Assembly: GCF_030852425.1 (NCBI RefSeq)
Contig: NZ_NSDM01000011.1
Span: 186,001 to 250,000, forward strand
Direction: 5' to 3'
DNA length: 64,000 bases
From: Saccharothrix longispora
Lineage (GTDB): Bacteria; Actinomycetota; Actinomycetes; Mycobacteriales; Pseudonocardiaceae
The translations under genes and the position numbers were made by a program. The notes beneath the pieces are model-generated. The model worked only from the letters and a program-made list of their open reading frames with translations, had not been told where the DNA came from and did no database searches. Shown here in pieces: positions 1 to 11,832 of the stretch; position 1 is the first letter of the stretch; each line of letters starts with the position of its first letter.

Positions 1-1900
<1,900 letters not shown>

Positions 1901-2150
1901 CCGGGTCGACCTCATTACCTCATCGCGACGCGCCCGGGGGACGGGCGCCTTCCTCGGCCTCGTCACGGCCATGACGAGGCTTCACCACCCGCCATCGTAG
2001 GCAAGTCGTGAAGGTGTGTGCACAGACACAGGTAGGAAGGGGTGCGGAACGCCCTGTGACGACCGCCCGGAGCGCGCGACCAAGATCACGGAGAGCGACG
2101 GGCCGAAGCGGGGGCCGCCGGCGGGACCGCCGGGGTGCGGGCAGGGGGCA

Positions 2151-2179
2151 ACCCCCGGCGCACGAGGGACGCCGGGGGT
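2151..2179 (-). terminator. Hairpin terminator after hpf
   Basis: A perfect 10-bp inverted repeat, ACCCCCGGCG (2151-2160) and CGCCGGGGGT (2170-2179), with a 9-nt loop, starts 38 bases downstream of the hpf stop codon. No U-run follows, which is usual in actinobacteria. It separates hpf from secA. The rest of the 316-base gap (1901-2216) shows no other gene; the secA promoter should lie between the hairpin and 1900. Confidence 0.7.
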
Positions 2180-2216
2180 CGCGAAGTCGAGTGGCGGGGA
2201 CTGTGGCAGGTGGCGC

Positions 2217-2906
2217 TCAGGCCAGCCTGATCACGCCGTAGTCGAATCCCTTCCGGCGGTAGACGACGCTCGGACGTCCGGAGTCCGCGTCGGAGAACAG
2301 GTAGAAGTCGTGGCCGACCAGTTCCATCTCGTAGAGGGCCTGGTCGACGGTCATCGGCTTGGCGGCGTGCTCCTTCTCGCGCACGATCTGGCCAGGCAGG
2401 TTGTCCTCGACGCCGTCTTCCCAGCGCTGGGCGGGCACGTCCGCGGCGCCCTCGTGCGAGTGTTCCGGCTCGGCGGTCTCCAGCACGGCGGTGCGGCCGA
2501 GCCACATGCCCTGCGCCTGACCGTCGTGGTCGGGGCCGAGGGGAAGGGAGTCCCCGAGCCCGCTGGTCGCCTCGGCGACCGATGTGGGGCCGCGGCGCCC
2601 GTGGTGCACGCGCCTGCGGTCGTGCGAGCGGCGCAGACGACCTTCGAGCTTCGCGACTGCGGCGTCCAGGGCGGCGTAGAAGTCGCCCGCGCACGCTTCC
2701 GAGCGGACCACCGGGCCGCGTCCCTTGCCGGTGATCTCGACGCGCTGGCAGTTCTTCGACTGCCTGCGGTTGGGCTCGTGGAACAGCTCCACGTCGAAGC
2801 GGATGACCTTGCGGTCGTAACGCTCGAGGCGGGCCAGCTTTTCGGCGACGTGAACCCTGTAGTGATCGGGCACCTCGACGTTGCGGCCCTTCACGACGAT
2901 GTCCAT
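2217..2906 (-). CDS. hpf: Ribosome hibernation promoting factor, long form (HPF/RaiA family)
   Basis: This 229-residue protein matches the long form of HPF, which binds the 30S decoding region and dimerises 70S ribosomes into inactive 100S particles in slow growth. The N-terminal S30AE domain covers about residues 1-100 (MDIVVKGRNVEVPDHY at the start, then a basic stretch). A variable acidic linker follows. The C-terminal dimerisation domain (about 165-229) contains PMTVDQALYEMELVGHDFYL and VVYRRKGFDYGVIRL, both typical. It lies between the comF-like gene and secA, the same order as Rv3242c-Rv3241c-Rv3240c. A GAGGGAGGT purine stretch sits just ahead of the ATG at 2906. Confidence 0.95.
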   Translation of the reverse strand: MDIVVKGRNVEVPDHYRVHVAEKLARLERYDRKVIRFDVELFHEPNRRQSKNCQRVEITGKGRGPVVRSEACAGDFYAALDAAVAKLEGRLRRSHDRRRVHHGRRGPTSVAEATSGLGDSLPLGPDHDGQAQGMWLGRTAVLETAEPEHSHEGAADVPAQRWEDGVEDNLPGQIVREKEHAAKPMTVDQALYEMELVGHDFYLFSDADSGRPSVVYRRKGFDYGVIRLA

Positions 2907-3336
2907 ACACGACCTCCCTCGCTTAGGGGCGAGCTACGGCTTCGGATCGTTTGGCACCGGGATTTGCGATCTGGTTCGCGAACACGCTGCGGAGGGTTGT
3001 CCTCAGCATCCCGCCGGTGCCAGGGTCATGGGCCGTTCGCCTCCTCCCCGCGTTCCGGGAACGCTGATAGCGCTGGACGTTAGCCCGGTATTCGCCGCCG
3101 CGACAGCCCCCGGGGCGGGGGAACTCGAAGAATTTCCGCCGGTGACTCTGAGCGACCGAAAACGGGTGCCGCCCCTGGCTCGGGCGGACGCGTCGGGACA
3201 CCCCACGGCCGACCGCTCACCCGAACGGTCCAGTCGCACACCGGCATCCGTCAGCAGAGCGGTTACCTCCAACGGCCTCGGTGGGGGTCTCATATCCGGC
3301 CAACGGGCGAAGCTCCCGAGAGGTTCCCGGGTTGTT
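2907..3336. other. 430-base non-coding gap upstream of hpf
   Basis: No convincing gene is present; every open frame here is a codon-poor read-through. The stretch is less GC-rich than its neighbours and should hold the hpf promoter, reading leftward. The only striking element is the 15-bp perfect palindrome at 3050-3064. Confidence 0.5.
3050..3064. promoter_or_regulatory. Perfect palindrome upstream of hpf, possible operator
   Basis: GCGTTCC-G-GGAACGC is a perfect 15-bp palindrome, about 145 bases upstream of the hpf start. A dimeric regulator site is plausible given the growth-phase control of HPF, but no known box was recognised. Confidence 0.3.
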
Positions 3337-3963
3337 TCACCCGTGCGGGTGGGTTCGGCGGGCAGTGGTCAGTACGAGGACGAGGGATACCCGGAACCCG
3401 CCCGTTCTTAACGTCGAAATGCAGGCGGATGCCGTCGAACCTGTGGTGATCACGTCGTCCAGCAGGACAATCGCGCTCCCGGGCGGTGGGAGGGCGCGCG
3501 GGACGAGGCGCAGTCGGCCGGCGAGATTCGCCCGGCGGGCCGTCGGCGACAACCCGACCGAATCACGAACTCCTTTCACGAATGCGAGTGCGGGGGCCGT
3601 GGAAAAGCCGGACGCACGTGCCACTCCCAGCACGTGGGAGCCGCCGCGGGCCCGCGCCGCCGACCGCCGGGACGGCGCCGGCACCAGCCACGGCTCGGGT
3701 CCGGCCTCGGGCAGCAGCGGCAGGGCGGCGGCCACGAGGGCGCCGAACACGACCGCCAGCTCGCGCCGCCCGCGCTCCTTGAACGCGAGCACCGCCTCGC
3801 GCGCCGCGCCCGCGTAGTCGGCCAGGGCGTACACCGGCGGGCCGGCACCGGGGCCGGGCACGCGCCCGGGCGGCCCGAACGCGGCGAGGCACAGCGGGCA
3901 CAGCCGGGCACCCGGGCGGGAGCAGCCGGCGCAACGGGGCGGGAACAGCACGTCGAGGAGCAT
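3337..3963 (-). CDS. ComF family phosphoribosyltransferase-like protein
   Basis: This 208-residue protein belongs to the ComF/GntX family. It opens with LLDVLFPPRCAGC and a second CPLC pair, forming the usual four-cysteine zinc module, and ends with a type I phosphoribosyltransferase fold whose PRPP loop reads VLLDDVITTGSTAS. ComF proteins support DNA uptake in Bacillus; the role in actinobacteria is not established, and the PRPP-binding loop does not by itself show an enzyme activity. The start at 3963 places the MLLDVLF motif at the N-terminus as in homologues; a longer frame to 4104 would overlap lpqB. Same position as Rv3242c. Confidence 0.88.
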   Translation of the reverse strand: MLLDVLFPPRCAGCSRPGARLCPLCLAAFGPPGRVPGPGAGPPVYALADYAGAAREAVLAFKERGRRELAVVFGALVAAALPLLPEAGPEPWLVPAPSRRSAARARGGSHVLGVARASGFSTAPALAFVKGVRDSVGLSPTARRANLAGRLRLVPRALPPPGSAIVLLDDVITTGSTASACISTLRTGGFRVSLVLVLTTARRTHPHG

Positions 3964-4014
3964 GCGCGGGACCCTGCCGGTGACCGCCGGCGACACCGCA
4001 GGTCGAGCCCCCGA

Positions 4015-4028
4015 CACACGAACGTGTG
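4015..4028. repeat. Short inverted repeat between lpqB and comF-like gene
   Basis: CACACG-AA-CGTGTG (6-bp arms, 2-base spacer) lies in the 83-base gap after the lpqB stop. It may be a weak hairpin or an operator for the comF-like gene; its function is unknown. Confidence 0.3.
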
Positions 4029-4046
4029 AACCTGGGAAACCGCAGG

Positions 4047-5795
4047 TCAGCCCGGGTAGAACGCCTGCGCGCCGGGCGCCACGGCGGTCGCCGACGCACG
4101 CCACACGTCACCGACGTCGCCCGCGCTCCACAACCCGCTCTGGTCCACCGCCAGCACGTTGCGCCCCGGCGCGGCGGTCACCGAACCCACCGGCACGGTC
4201 AGGTTCGAGGTGTTGTACCGCTCGATCCGCAGCCCGTCGATGTTGACCTTCGCGATCGGCCACGCGGCCAGCGACGTGCTCGCCACCACCACGTCCTGCG
4301 CCAGCCAGTCCAGCGACAGCGCGGACGTGCCCAGCACGGACGGCTGGAGGTTGCGCGGCGCCCGCAGCGACACCGCCGAGTCCTGCCCCCGCACGACGGC
4401 CGCCACGATCAGCTTGCCGTCCACCACGGCGGCCACCCGCGTGCCGTCCCGGGACAGCCGCAGCTCGGTGATCTTCCCGATCAGCGACAGCTCCGACGCG
4501 TTCACGGCGTTGGCCGTCCACCCGTTGTCGGTCCGGATCACGCGCACCACGTCGGTGCCGTCGACGACCGTCCACACCTCGCCGCTCGGCTCGTCCTGGC
4601 GCCCGCTGAGCAGCCACGTCGGTCGGGTGAGGGTGTTCGCGACCAGGTCGACCTGGGCCAGGTCCGACTGGACGCCGCCGACCCGGAGCCGCGGGGACGC
4701 CCCGGTCCGGGCCACCACGGCCAGCTGGCTGCCGTCCATCGACTGCGCGGCGCTGAGCACCTCGTACGCGCCCTGGCCCGCCGGACCGGGCAGGGGGTCG
4801 CCGTTGACCTGGAGGACCCGCCGGTTCTCCACCAGCAGGCCGGTCAGGCCGGCCGCGGGCGTGGTCAGCGCCTCGCCGGTCTGCACGTCGGCGGGCCGCC
4901 ACTCCTCCTGGTCCGCGGAGATCGGCTGACCTTCCACCAGCACCCGGATGCGGCTGCTGGTGACGCCCGCGAGGGACTTCACCACCTGGGCCACGATCCG
5001 CCGGGCGGCGGCGGCCGTGATGTCCCCGACCTTCGTCAGGTCCACCTCCAGCGCCCCGTTGTCGTTCTCGGCGGTGTTCTTCCGCTGCGCCGCGCCGTTG
5101 GGCACGGCCGTGGACAACGCGCCCCTCATCCCGACCGCGGGGCCCTTGAGCAGCAGGTTCACCACCCGGCTCGGGATCGACGTGGACGGCGCGACGACCA
5201 CCCACCTCGGGTCGGGCACGAGCACGCCGAAGTCCTGGTCGTAGAAGTACAGCGTCACGCGCCGGTAGTTCTGCTGGAACCCGGCGAGCGGCACGAAGAT
5301 GCCGTCCGGGGGTTCGGAGATGCGCCACTGGTCCTGCTCGTCGCGCTGGAGCCCGATGGGCGTCTCCAGGTTGCCGAGCAGCTGCACGAACGAGTTGTCC
5401 TCCAGTTGGAGGCGGCCGACGTTCTTGCCCTGGAGCAGCACGGTGCGCTGCTCGTCGTCGTCGTCCGCCGCGGCGGCCGTGGGGACGGTGTTGAACGTGG
5501 TCTCGATGATCGCGGGCGCGCCCTTTGTGTCCCAGGTCTTCTCGGCCTCCGGCGTCAGGTAGGCCCGGGCGGCGGCGTAGTCGTTCTCGGGGTTGGCGGC
5601 GGCGTTGACGAACTCGCGGACCAGGGTCAGCGGGTCGATGCCCTCGACCGGCTCCGGCGCGGCGACCGCGCTGGCGTTGCCCGCGGACGGGTTGACCGGG
5701 ATCGGCGAGGTCTGGGTGGGGATCGCGGCGCACCCCGCCGCGACGGGCAGCACGCCCAGCAGCACCACGAGCAGCGCCTTCCGGAGCGACCTCAC
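4047..5795 (-). CDS. lpqB: Lipoprotein LpqB, MtrAB accessory protein
   Basis: LpqB (582 residues) is an extracytoplasmic lipoprotein that binds the MtrB sensor domain and tunes MtrAB signalling. The N-terminus RSLRKALLVVLLGVLPVAAGCA is a lipoprotein signal peptide whose lipobox VAAGC ends at the lipidated cysteine. A GerMN-like domain (roughly residues 190-330) and a C-terminal beta-propeller-like region follow, as in the family. The GTG start at 5795 overlaps the mtrB stop (GTGA), with GAGGAGG just upstream, so the two are translationally coupled. The lpqB-mtrB-mtrA order is conserved in actinobacteria. Confidence 0.95.
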   Translation of the reverse strand: MRSLRKALLVVLLGVLPVAAGCAAIPTQTSPIPVNPSAGNASAVAAPEPVEGIDPLTLVREFVNAAANPENDYAAARAYLTPEAEKTWDTKGAPAIIETTFNTVPTAAAADDDDEQRTVLLQGKNVGRLQLEDNSFVQLLGNLETPIGLQRDEQDQWRISEPPDGIFVPLAGFQQNYRRVTLYFYDQDFGVLVPDPRWVVVAPSTSIPSRVVNLLLKGPAVGMRGALSTAVPNGAAQRKNTAENDNGALEVDLTKVGDITAAAARRIVAQVVKSLAGVTSSRIRVLVEGQPISADQEEWRPADVQTGEALTTPAAGLTGLLVENRRVLQVNGDPLPGPAGQGAYEVLSAAQSMDGSQLAVVARTGASPRLRVGGVQSDLAQVDLVANTLTRPTWLLSGRQDEPSGEVWTVVDGTDVVRVIRTDNGWTANAVNASELSLIGKITELRLSRDGTRVAAVVDGKLIVAAVVRGQDSAVSLRAPRNLQPSVLGTSALSLDWLAQDVVVASTSLAAWPIAKVNIDGLRIERYNTSNLTVPVGSVTAAPGRNVLAVDQSGLWSAGDVGDVWRASATAVAPGAQAFYPG

Positions 5796-7534
5796 CTGAC
5801 CTCCTCGCGCTCGGCGGTGACCGGTTCGGCGGGCTGCCACGTGATCTCCTCCTCGGTCAGCTCGACCTCCCCGGCGTGCTCGGGCGCCTCCGGCCCGGGG
5901 TCGGGCTCGACGACCGGCGGCAGGTCGGGCGGCTCCAGCGGCAACGGGCTGGAGCGCACCTCCTGGCCGTGCCGGCACGGCAGGGTCAGCCGGAACACCG
6001 CGCCGTGGCCGCGCTCGCCCCACGCCTGGAGCCAGCCGCCGTGCAGCCGGGCGTCCTCCAGGCTGATGGACAGGCCGAGGCCGGTGCCGCCGGTGCGCCG
6101 GTTGCGCGACGGGTCGGCCCGCCAGAACCGGTTGAACACCAGGTCGGCCTCGCCGGCGCGCAACCCGACGCCGTGGTCCCGCACGATCACCGCGACGGCC
6201 TCGCCGTCGCCGCGCAGGGTCAGCTCGACCGGCATGCCCTCGCCGTGGTCGATGGCGTTGGCCAGCAGGTTGCGCAGGATGCGCTCGACGCGCCGCGAGT
6301 CCAGCTCGGCGGTCACCTCGTGGTCCGGGAGGTCCATCACGATGGTGGTGCCGTTGCTGTTGGCGATGGCGCGCACCGCGTCGTGGGCGCGGCGGGCCAG
6401 CACGCGGATGTCGACCAGTTCGGCCGCCAGCTCCTCCACGCCCGCGTCGAGCCTGCTGATCTCCAGCAGGTCGCCCAGCAGCGACTCGAACCGGTCCAGC
6501 TCGTCGACCAGCAGCTCGGTGGAGCGCGACAGGCCGGGCGGGAACTGCTCGCGCGAGGCGTGCAGCACGTCCGCCGCCATGCGCACGGTGGTCAGCGGGG
6601 TGCGCAGCTCGTGGGACACGTCGGAGGTGAAGCGGCGCTGGAGCGTGCCGAACTCCTCCAGCTGGTGGATCTGCCGCTGGATGCTGGCCGCCATCTCGTT
6701 GTACGACTCGGCCAGTCGCGCCACGTCGTCCTCGCCGACCACGGGCATCCGCTCGTCGAGGTCCCCGTCCGCGAACCGCTCGGCGATCTCGGCGGCCTGC
6801 CGCACCGGGCGCACGACCTGCCGGGTGACGAGGTTCGCGATCACCGCGAGCAGCAGGAGCAGCACGACGCCGCCGATGAGCAGGGTGTTCTGCACGACGG
6901 CGGCGGTGGCCTGCTCGCTGGTCAGCGGGAACAGCAGGTAGAGGTGCATGGCGCGGGTCGAGGTGTTCACCGCGCGGCCCACGACCAGCAGGGTCGTCGG
7001 GCCGGTCTCCCGCTCCACGGTGGTGATCTGGTAGCCGGCGCTGCCCCGGTCGAGCATCTTCGTCAGGTCGGCGGGCACGTCGCGCCAGCGGCCCACGGCG
7101 ACGGGCTGGCCGTCGGAGCCGGTGCCGCCGACCGGGTCGTACAGGACGGGCTCGAACGCGCCCGCGCCCAGGCTGGTCGGGTCGAGGTCCACGCCCGAGC
7201 TGTTGATCTTGTTCAGCGCGGTGGTGAACCGCGTCTTCACGCTGTCCGGACCGGGGTTGAGGCCCGCCAGGTCCGGCTGGATCGCCGCCGCGCTCGCCTC
7301 GCCCTGGCGCAGCGCCGCCTCGATCTTGGTCTCCAGCAGCTGCCCGGTGATCTGCACCTGGAGCACCATGCCCAGGACGAACACCACGGCCGAGGACAGC
7401 GCGAGGGTGGACACCACGACCCGCAGCTGGAGCGAGCGGCGCCACAGCTCGCCGAACGCGACCACCCGCCGACGAGCGCGGTCGACCCCGCGGCGCGCTT
7501 CGCGCACCACGGGGTCGAGGAGTCGCGGGGTCAT
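5792..7534 (-). CDS. mtrB: Two-component sensor histidine kinase MtrB
   Basis: MtrB (580 residues) senses envelope or division status and phosphorylates MtrA. Two membrane segments (about residues 38-60 and 215-238) flank an extracellular sensor region; a HAMP linker follows (VVRPVRQAAEIAERFADGD). The dimerisation/phosphoacceptor helix FTSDVSHELRTPLTT has its histidine near residue 308. The catalytic domain shows the N box NLLANAIDHGEG, G1 DHGVGL and G2 GGTGLGLSIS. A proline/glutamate-rich tail of about 60 residues extends beyond the kinase core. It lies 16 bases after mtrA and overlaps lpqB by 4 bases. Confidence 0.96.
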   Translation of the reverse strand: MTPRLLDPVVREARRGVDRARRRVVAFGELWRRSLQLRVVVSTLALSSAVVFVLGMVLQVQITGQLLETKIEAALRQGEASAAAIQPDLAGLNPGPDSVKTRFTTALNKINSSGVDLDPTSLGAGAFEPVLYDPVGGTGSDGQPVAVGRWRDVPADLTKMLDRGSAGYQITTVERETGPTTLLVVGRAVNTSTRAMHLYLLFPLTSEQATAAVVQNTLLIGGVVLLLLLAVIANLVTRQVVRPVRQAAEIAERFADGDLDERMPVVGEDDVARLAESYNEMAASIQRQIHQLEEFGTLQRRFTSDVSHELRTPLTTVRMAADVLHASREQFPPGLSRSTELLVDELDRFESLLGDLLEISRLDAGVEELAAELVDIRVLARRAHDAVRAIANSNGTTIVMDLPDHEVTAELDSRRVERILRNLLANAIDHGEGMPVELTLRGDGEAVAVIVRDHGVGLRAGEADLVFNRFWRADPSRNRRTGGTGLGLSISLEDARLHGGWLQAWGERGHGAVFRLTLPCRHGQEVRSSPLPLEPPDLPPVVEPDPGPEAPEHAGEVELTEEEITWQPAEPVTAEREEVR

Positions 7535-7550
7535 CGCCGGCGGGCTCCGA

Positions 7551-8237
7551 TCACGGAGGGCCCGCCTTGTACCCGACGCCGCGGACGGTCAGCACCACCT
7601 CGGGGTGCTCCGGGTCGCGCTCGACCTTGGAGCGCAGCCGCTGCACGTGGACGTTCACCAGCCGGGTGTCCGCCGCGTGCCGGTAGCCCCACACCTGCTC
7701 CAGCAGCACCTCGCGGGTGAACACCTGGCGCGGCTTGCGGGCCAGGGCCACCAGCAGGTCGAACTCCAGCGGGGTGAGCTGGATCGGCTTGCCCTCGCGC
7801 AGCACCTCGTGACCGGGGACGTCGATGGTGAGGTCGCCGATCTGGAGCACCTCCGCCGGCTCGGCCTCGGTGCGGCGCAGGCGGGCGCGGATGCGCGCCA
7901 CCAGCTCCTTCGGCTTGAACGGCTTGACCACGTAGTCGTCGGCGCCGGACTCCAGGCCCAGCACCACGTCCACGGTGTCGCTCTTGGCGGTGAGCATCAC
8001 GATGGGGACGCCCGACTCGGACCGGATCGCCTTGCAGACGTCGATGCCGTTCATGCCGGGCAGCATGAGGTCGAGCAGGACCAGGTCCGGCTTGAGCTCG
8101 CGCAGCGCGGGCAGCGCGCGGGCGCCGTCGGCCACCACAGCGGTGTCGAAGCCCTCGCCGCGCAGCACGATGGTCAGCATCTCCGCCAGGGCGGGGTCGT
8201 CGTCCACGACGAGCACGCGTGCCTTCATGCCCCACAT
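7551..8237 (-). CDS. mtrA: Two-component response regulator MtrA
   Basis: MtrA (228 residues, same length as in M. tuberculosis) is an OmpR-type DNA-binding response regulator of cell division, envelope and development genes. The receiver domain has the acidic pocket VVDDD, phosphoacceptor D56 in VLLDLMLPGMNG, and the lysine in VVKPFKPKEL. The C-terminal winged helix contains LTPLEFDLLVALARKP and ADTRLVNVHVQRLRSKV. The start at 8237 (MWGMKARVLVVDDD) aligns residue for residue with the mycobacterial N-terminus; a second ATG at 8228 is an alternative. First gene of the mtrA-mtrB-lpqB operon. Confidence 0.97.
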   Translation of the reverse strand: MWGMKARVLVVDDDPALAEMLTIVLRGEGFDTAVVADGARALPALRELKPDLVLLDLMLPGMNGIDVCKAIRSESGVPIVMLTAKSDTVDVVLGLESGADDYVVKPFKPKELVARIRARLRRTEAEPAEVLQIGDLTIDVPGHEVLREGKPIQLTPLEFDLLVALARKPRQVFTREVLLEQVWGYRHAADTRLVNVHVQRLRSKVERDPEHPEVVLTVRGVGYKAGPP

Positions 8238-8390
8238 CGTCCCACTAGTGGCCGGCAGTCCACGCACCGACCGGCGATCATCGCTGCTGGTCGCCGCCCG
8301 GAACCCGTACGTGACCGATCTGTGCCGCCGTTCCACGAGCACCACCCCGCCTCGTCGCTCGGCATCGTCCAGCGACTCATCGGCGAAGTG

Positions 8391-8405
8391 GTCACGTTTC
8401 GTTAC
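8391..8405. promoter_or_regulatory. Candidate MtrA box between tmk and mtrA
   Basis: GTCAC-GTTTC-GTTAC is a pair of pentamers in direct repeat with a 5-base spacer, the layout reported for MtrA sites in Streptomyces; one position departs from the consensus as I recall it. It is about 155 bases upstream of the mtrA start, so it could serve autoregulation. It also sits just past the tmk stop. Confidence 0.35.
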
Positions 8406-8414
8406 GGCGTCATA

Positions 8415-9056
8415 CTAACGGGCGAACCAGCGGTCCAGGACGTCGTCGACCCGCAGGTCGGCCGTGCCGTCGAGCACCTCCCACGGCGACAACCAGCCGA
8501 CTGCCGCCAGCCCGTCGTACACGGCCGCGCACCGCGCCTGGAGCCCGCCGTCGGACTCGTAGACGTCCCGTTCCCGGGCTTCGCTCCGCTCACGGCGCGC
8601 GGCGCGGTCGGCAGCGACCCCGGTGGGCACGCGCAGCAGCAGGTGAAGGTCCGGGATCGGCACCCCGAAGCGCCCCACCTCCAGCTCGCGGACCCACTCG
8701 ACGAACTCCCCGTCCGCGCCCTGGTGCTGCCGCGCCGCGCCGTAGGCGGCGTTGGACGCCACGTAGCGGTCGAGCAGCACCACGTCGCACCGCGCGAGGT
8801 CGGCGCGGATGCCGTCCGCCGCGCCGCGCCGGTCCAGGGCGTAGAGCACGGCCATCGCGTGCACCGAGCCGGTCACGTCGCCGAGCCTGCCGTGCAGGGC
8901 GTCGCGCACCAGGTCCGCGTGCACGTCCACGTCGTAGCGGGGGAACGCGCCGGTCGCCACCGTCGCGCCGGCCCGCCGCCAGGCGTCGGTCAGCAGCCCG
9001 GCGAGGGTGCGCTTGCCGGCGCCGTCCAGGCCCTCGATCACGACGAGTTTTCCCAC
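8415..9056 (-). CDS. tmk: Thymidylate kinase
   Basis: This 213-residue P-loop kinase converts dTMP to dTDP. The Walker A loop VIEGLDGAGKRTL is at residues 6-18, the DR(Y) motif is in VVLLDRYVASNAAY near residue 97, and the LID region is arginine-rich (ADRAARRERSEARERD). It sits directly upstream of mtrA on the same strand, as Rv3247c does in M. tuberculosis. The ATG at 9056 puts the P-loop at the expected distance from the N-terminus. A 140-base divergent gap separates it from the XRE regulator gene. Confidence 0.94.
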   Translation of the reverse strand: MGKLVVIEGLDGAGKRTLAGLLTDAWRRAGATVATGAFPRYDVDVHADLVRDALHGRLGDVTGSVHAMAVLYALDRRGAADGIRADLARCDVVLLDRYVASNAAYGAARQHQGADGEFVEWVRELEVGRFGVPIPDLHLLLRVPTGVAADRAARRERSEARERDVYESDGGLQARCAAVYDGLAAVGWLSPWEVLDGTADLRVDDVLDRWFAR

Positions 9057-9196
9057 GAGAACACCCTAAGGGGCACTGACTGCGCACGATCGGGGGCATC
9101 ACATCGCCCAGTCGAGTGACGATTGATCCTTTCGGTCACCAGATTGAGTGACTACGGTGAACCCCATTTCCGGTTGCGCGAAGGGGTGGTCCACAG

Positions 9197-10168
9197 GTGA
9201 CCGCGGACTCGGGGCATGCCAGACCGGTGGACGAGCCGGCGGGCCACCCGGCTGAGGGTCACCTGGCCGGTGGCCTCCCGGGCGCACTCGCCGAGACGCT
9301 GCGCTACGGGCCGTTCCACCGGGCCCTGCGCGACGCCATCGCCCACCGCGGCCTCTCCCTGGCCAGGCTGCGCGCCCACCTCGGGCAGCACGGCGTGCAG
9401 GTCGGCCAGTCGACGCTGAGCTACTGGCAGCGCGGGTTGCGCCACCCCGAGGTGCCGCGCGCCATCGCCACCGTCCGGGCGCTGGAGGCCGTGCTGCGGT
9501 TGCCGCCCGAGTCGCTGGTCGCGCTCGTCGGCGCCCGGCCCCAGCCCCGACCGGCGCGGCCCGCCTGGGTCTCGGCGGCGCCGCTGACCCCCGGGTTCGA
9601 CGGGGTCGGCGACGCCGGCGCGAACACCGACCTGGAACTGCTGTCCGTGCACGACACCGTGCTCGTCGGACCGGAGCGCGAGCAGCGGTCGATCAGCACG
9701 CGGCTCGTGGTGCGCGCGGGCCGGGCCGGGCCCGACCGGTTCCTGGCCGTCCACCAGGGCGACGAGGGGTCCCTGGTGGACAACGCCCTGGTGCGGCCGG
9801 GCGAGGGGTGCCGGCTGGGTCGGGTGCGCCGCCAGGTCGCCACCCGCGGGCTGGCCTTCGAGCTGCTGTTCGACCGGCGGCTCGGCGAGGGAGAGGAGCA
9901 CGTGTTCAGCTTCACCGTGGTCGACGACACCGGCGGGCCGACCCCCGGCCACCGCCGCGCGTTCCGCGAGCCGTGCCGCGGCTACCTGGTGCAGCTGGCG
10001 TTCAACCGCCGCGCCCTGCCGGCCCGGTGCACCAAGCAGTTCCGGTCCGACGCCGACGCCCTGCCGGTGGACCTGGAGGAGCTGGTCTGCGGGCTGGGCG
10101 GGGTCGTCAGCGCCTACTACGAGGACGTCGGGCCGGGCGTGGCGAGCGTCGGCGTCGAGTGGACGTGA
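9197..10168 (+). CDS. XRE-like helix-turn-helix protein of unknown target
   Basis: This 323-residue protein has an N-terminal helix-turn-helix region (about residues 35-100: FHRALRDAIAHRGLSLARLRAHL, then STLSYWQRGLRHPEVP) like other actinobacterial XRE regulators. The remaining 200 residues form a beta-rich domain with no motif I recognise; it may bind a ligand. The GTG at 9197 is supported by AAGGGGTGG seven bases upstream. The promoter region shared with tmk carries two GAGTGAC direct repeats and a GTGAC/GTCAC pair that could be its own operator. The gene converges on ahcY across a double hairpin. Confidence 0.7.
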   Translation: MTADSGHARPVDEPAGHPAEGHLAGGLPGALAETLRYGPFHRALRDAIAHRGLSLARLRAHLGQHGVQVGQSTLSYWQRGLRHPEVPRAIATVRALEAVLRLPPESLVALVGARPQPRPARPAWVSAAPLTPGFDGVGDAGANTDLELLSVHDTVLVGPEREQRSISTRLVVRAGRAGPDRFLAVHQGDEGSLVDNALVRPGEGCRLGRVRRQVATRGLAFELLFDRRLGEGEEHVFSFTVVDDTGGPTPGHRRAFREPCRGYLVQLAFNRRALPARCTKQFRSDADALPVDLEELVCGLGGVVSAYYEDVGPGVASVGVEWT

Positions 10169-10182
10169 CGGGGCCGGACCCC

Positions 10183-10216
10183 GCGAGGCCGCCTCGACGT
10201 GCCGACGCGGCCTCGC
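10183..10216. terminator. Bidirectional hairpin between XRE gene and ahcY
   Basis: GCGAGGCCGC (10183-10192) pairs perfectly with GCGGCCTCGC (10207-10216) over a 14-nt loop, 14 bases after the XRE stop. It lies between convergent genes and can act on both strands. Confidence 0.7.
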
Positions 10217-10218
10217 CG

Positions 10219-10235
10219 CCCCGCCGGAGGCGGGG
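10219..10235 (-). terminator. Second hairpin, adjacent to the ahcY stop
   Basis: CCCCGCC-GGA-GGCGGGG, a 7-bp stem with a 3-nt loop, lies 9 bases past the ahcY stop. It probably works together with the larger hairpin at 10183-10216. Confidence 0.6.
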
Positions 10236-10244
10236 CCATCCGGC

Positions 10245-11708
<1,464 letters not shown>

Positions 11709-11832
11709 CGCGGGTTCCTCCATCTCGGGTTCACCCGACCCTACCGCCCGCCACGCCGGATCACGGTGGTCGCGTCCAACTGAGCAAGCATGGACCACCA
11801 TGTGCTGACGTGAGGTTTTCACGGGAGGACCA

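Noticed and set aside
11709-11832. SAH or SAM riboswitch upstream of ahcY
   Set aside because: No conserved helices or signature loops could be recognised by eye; a covariance model search would be needed.
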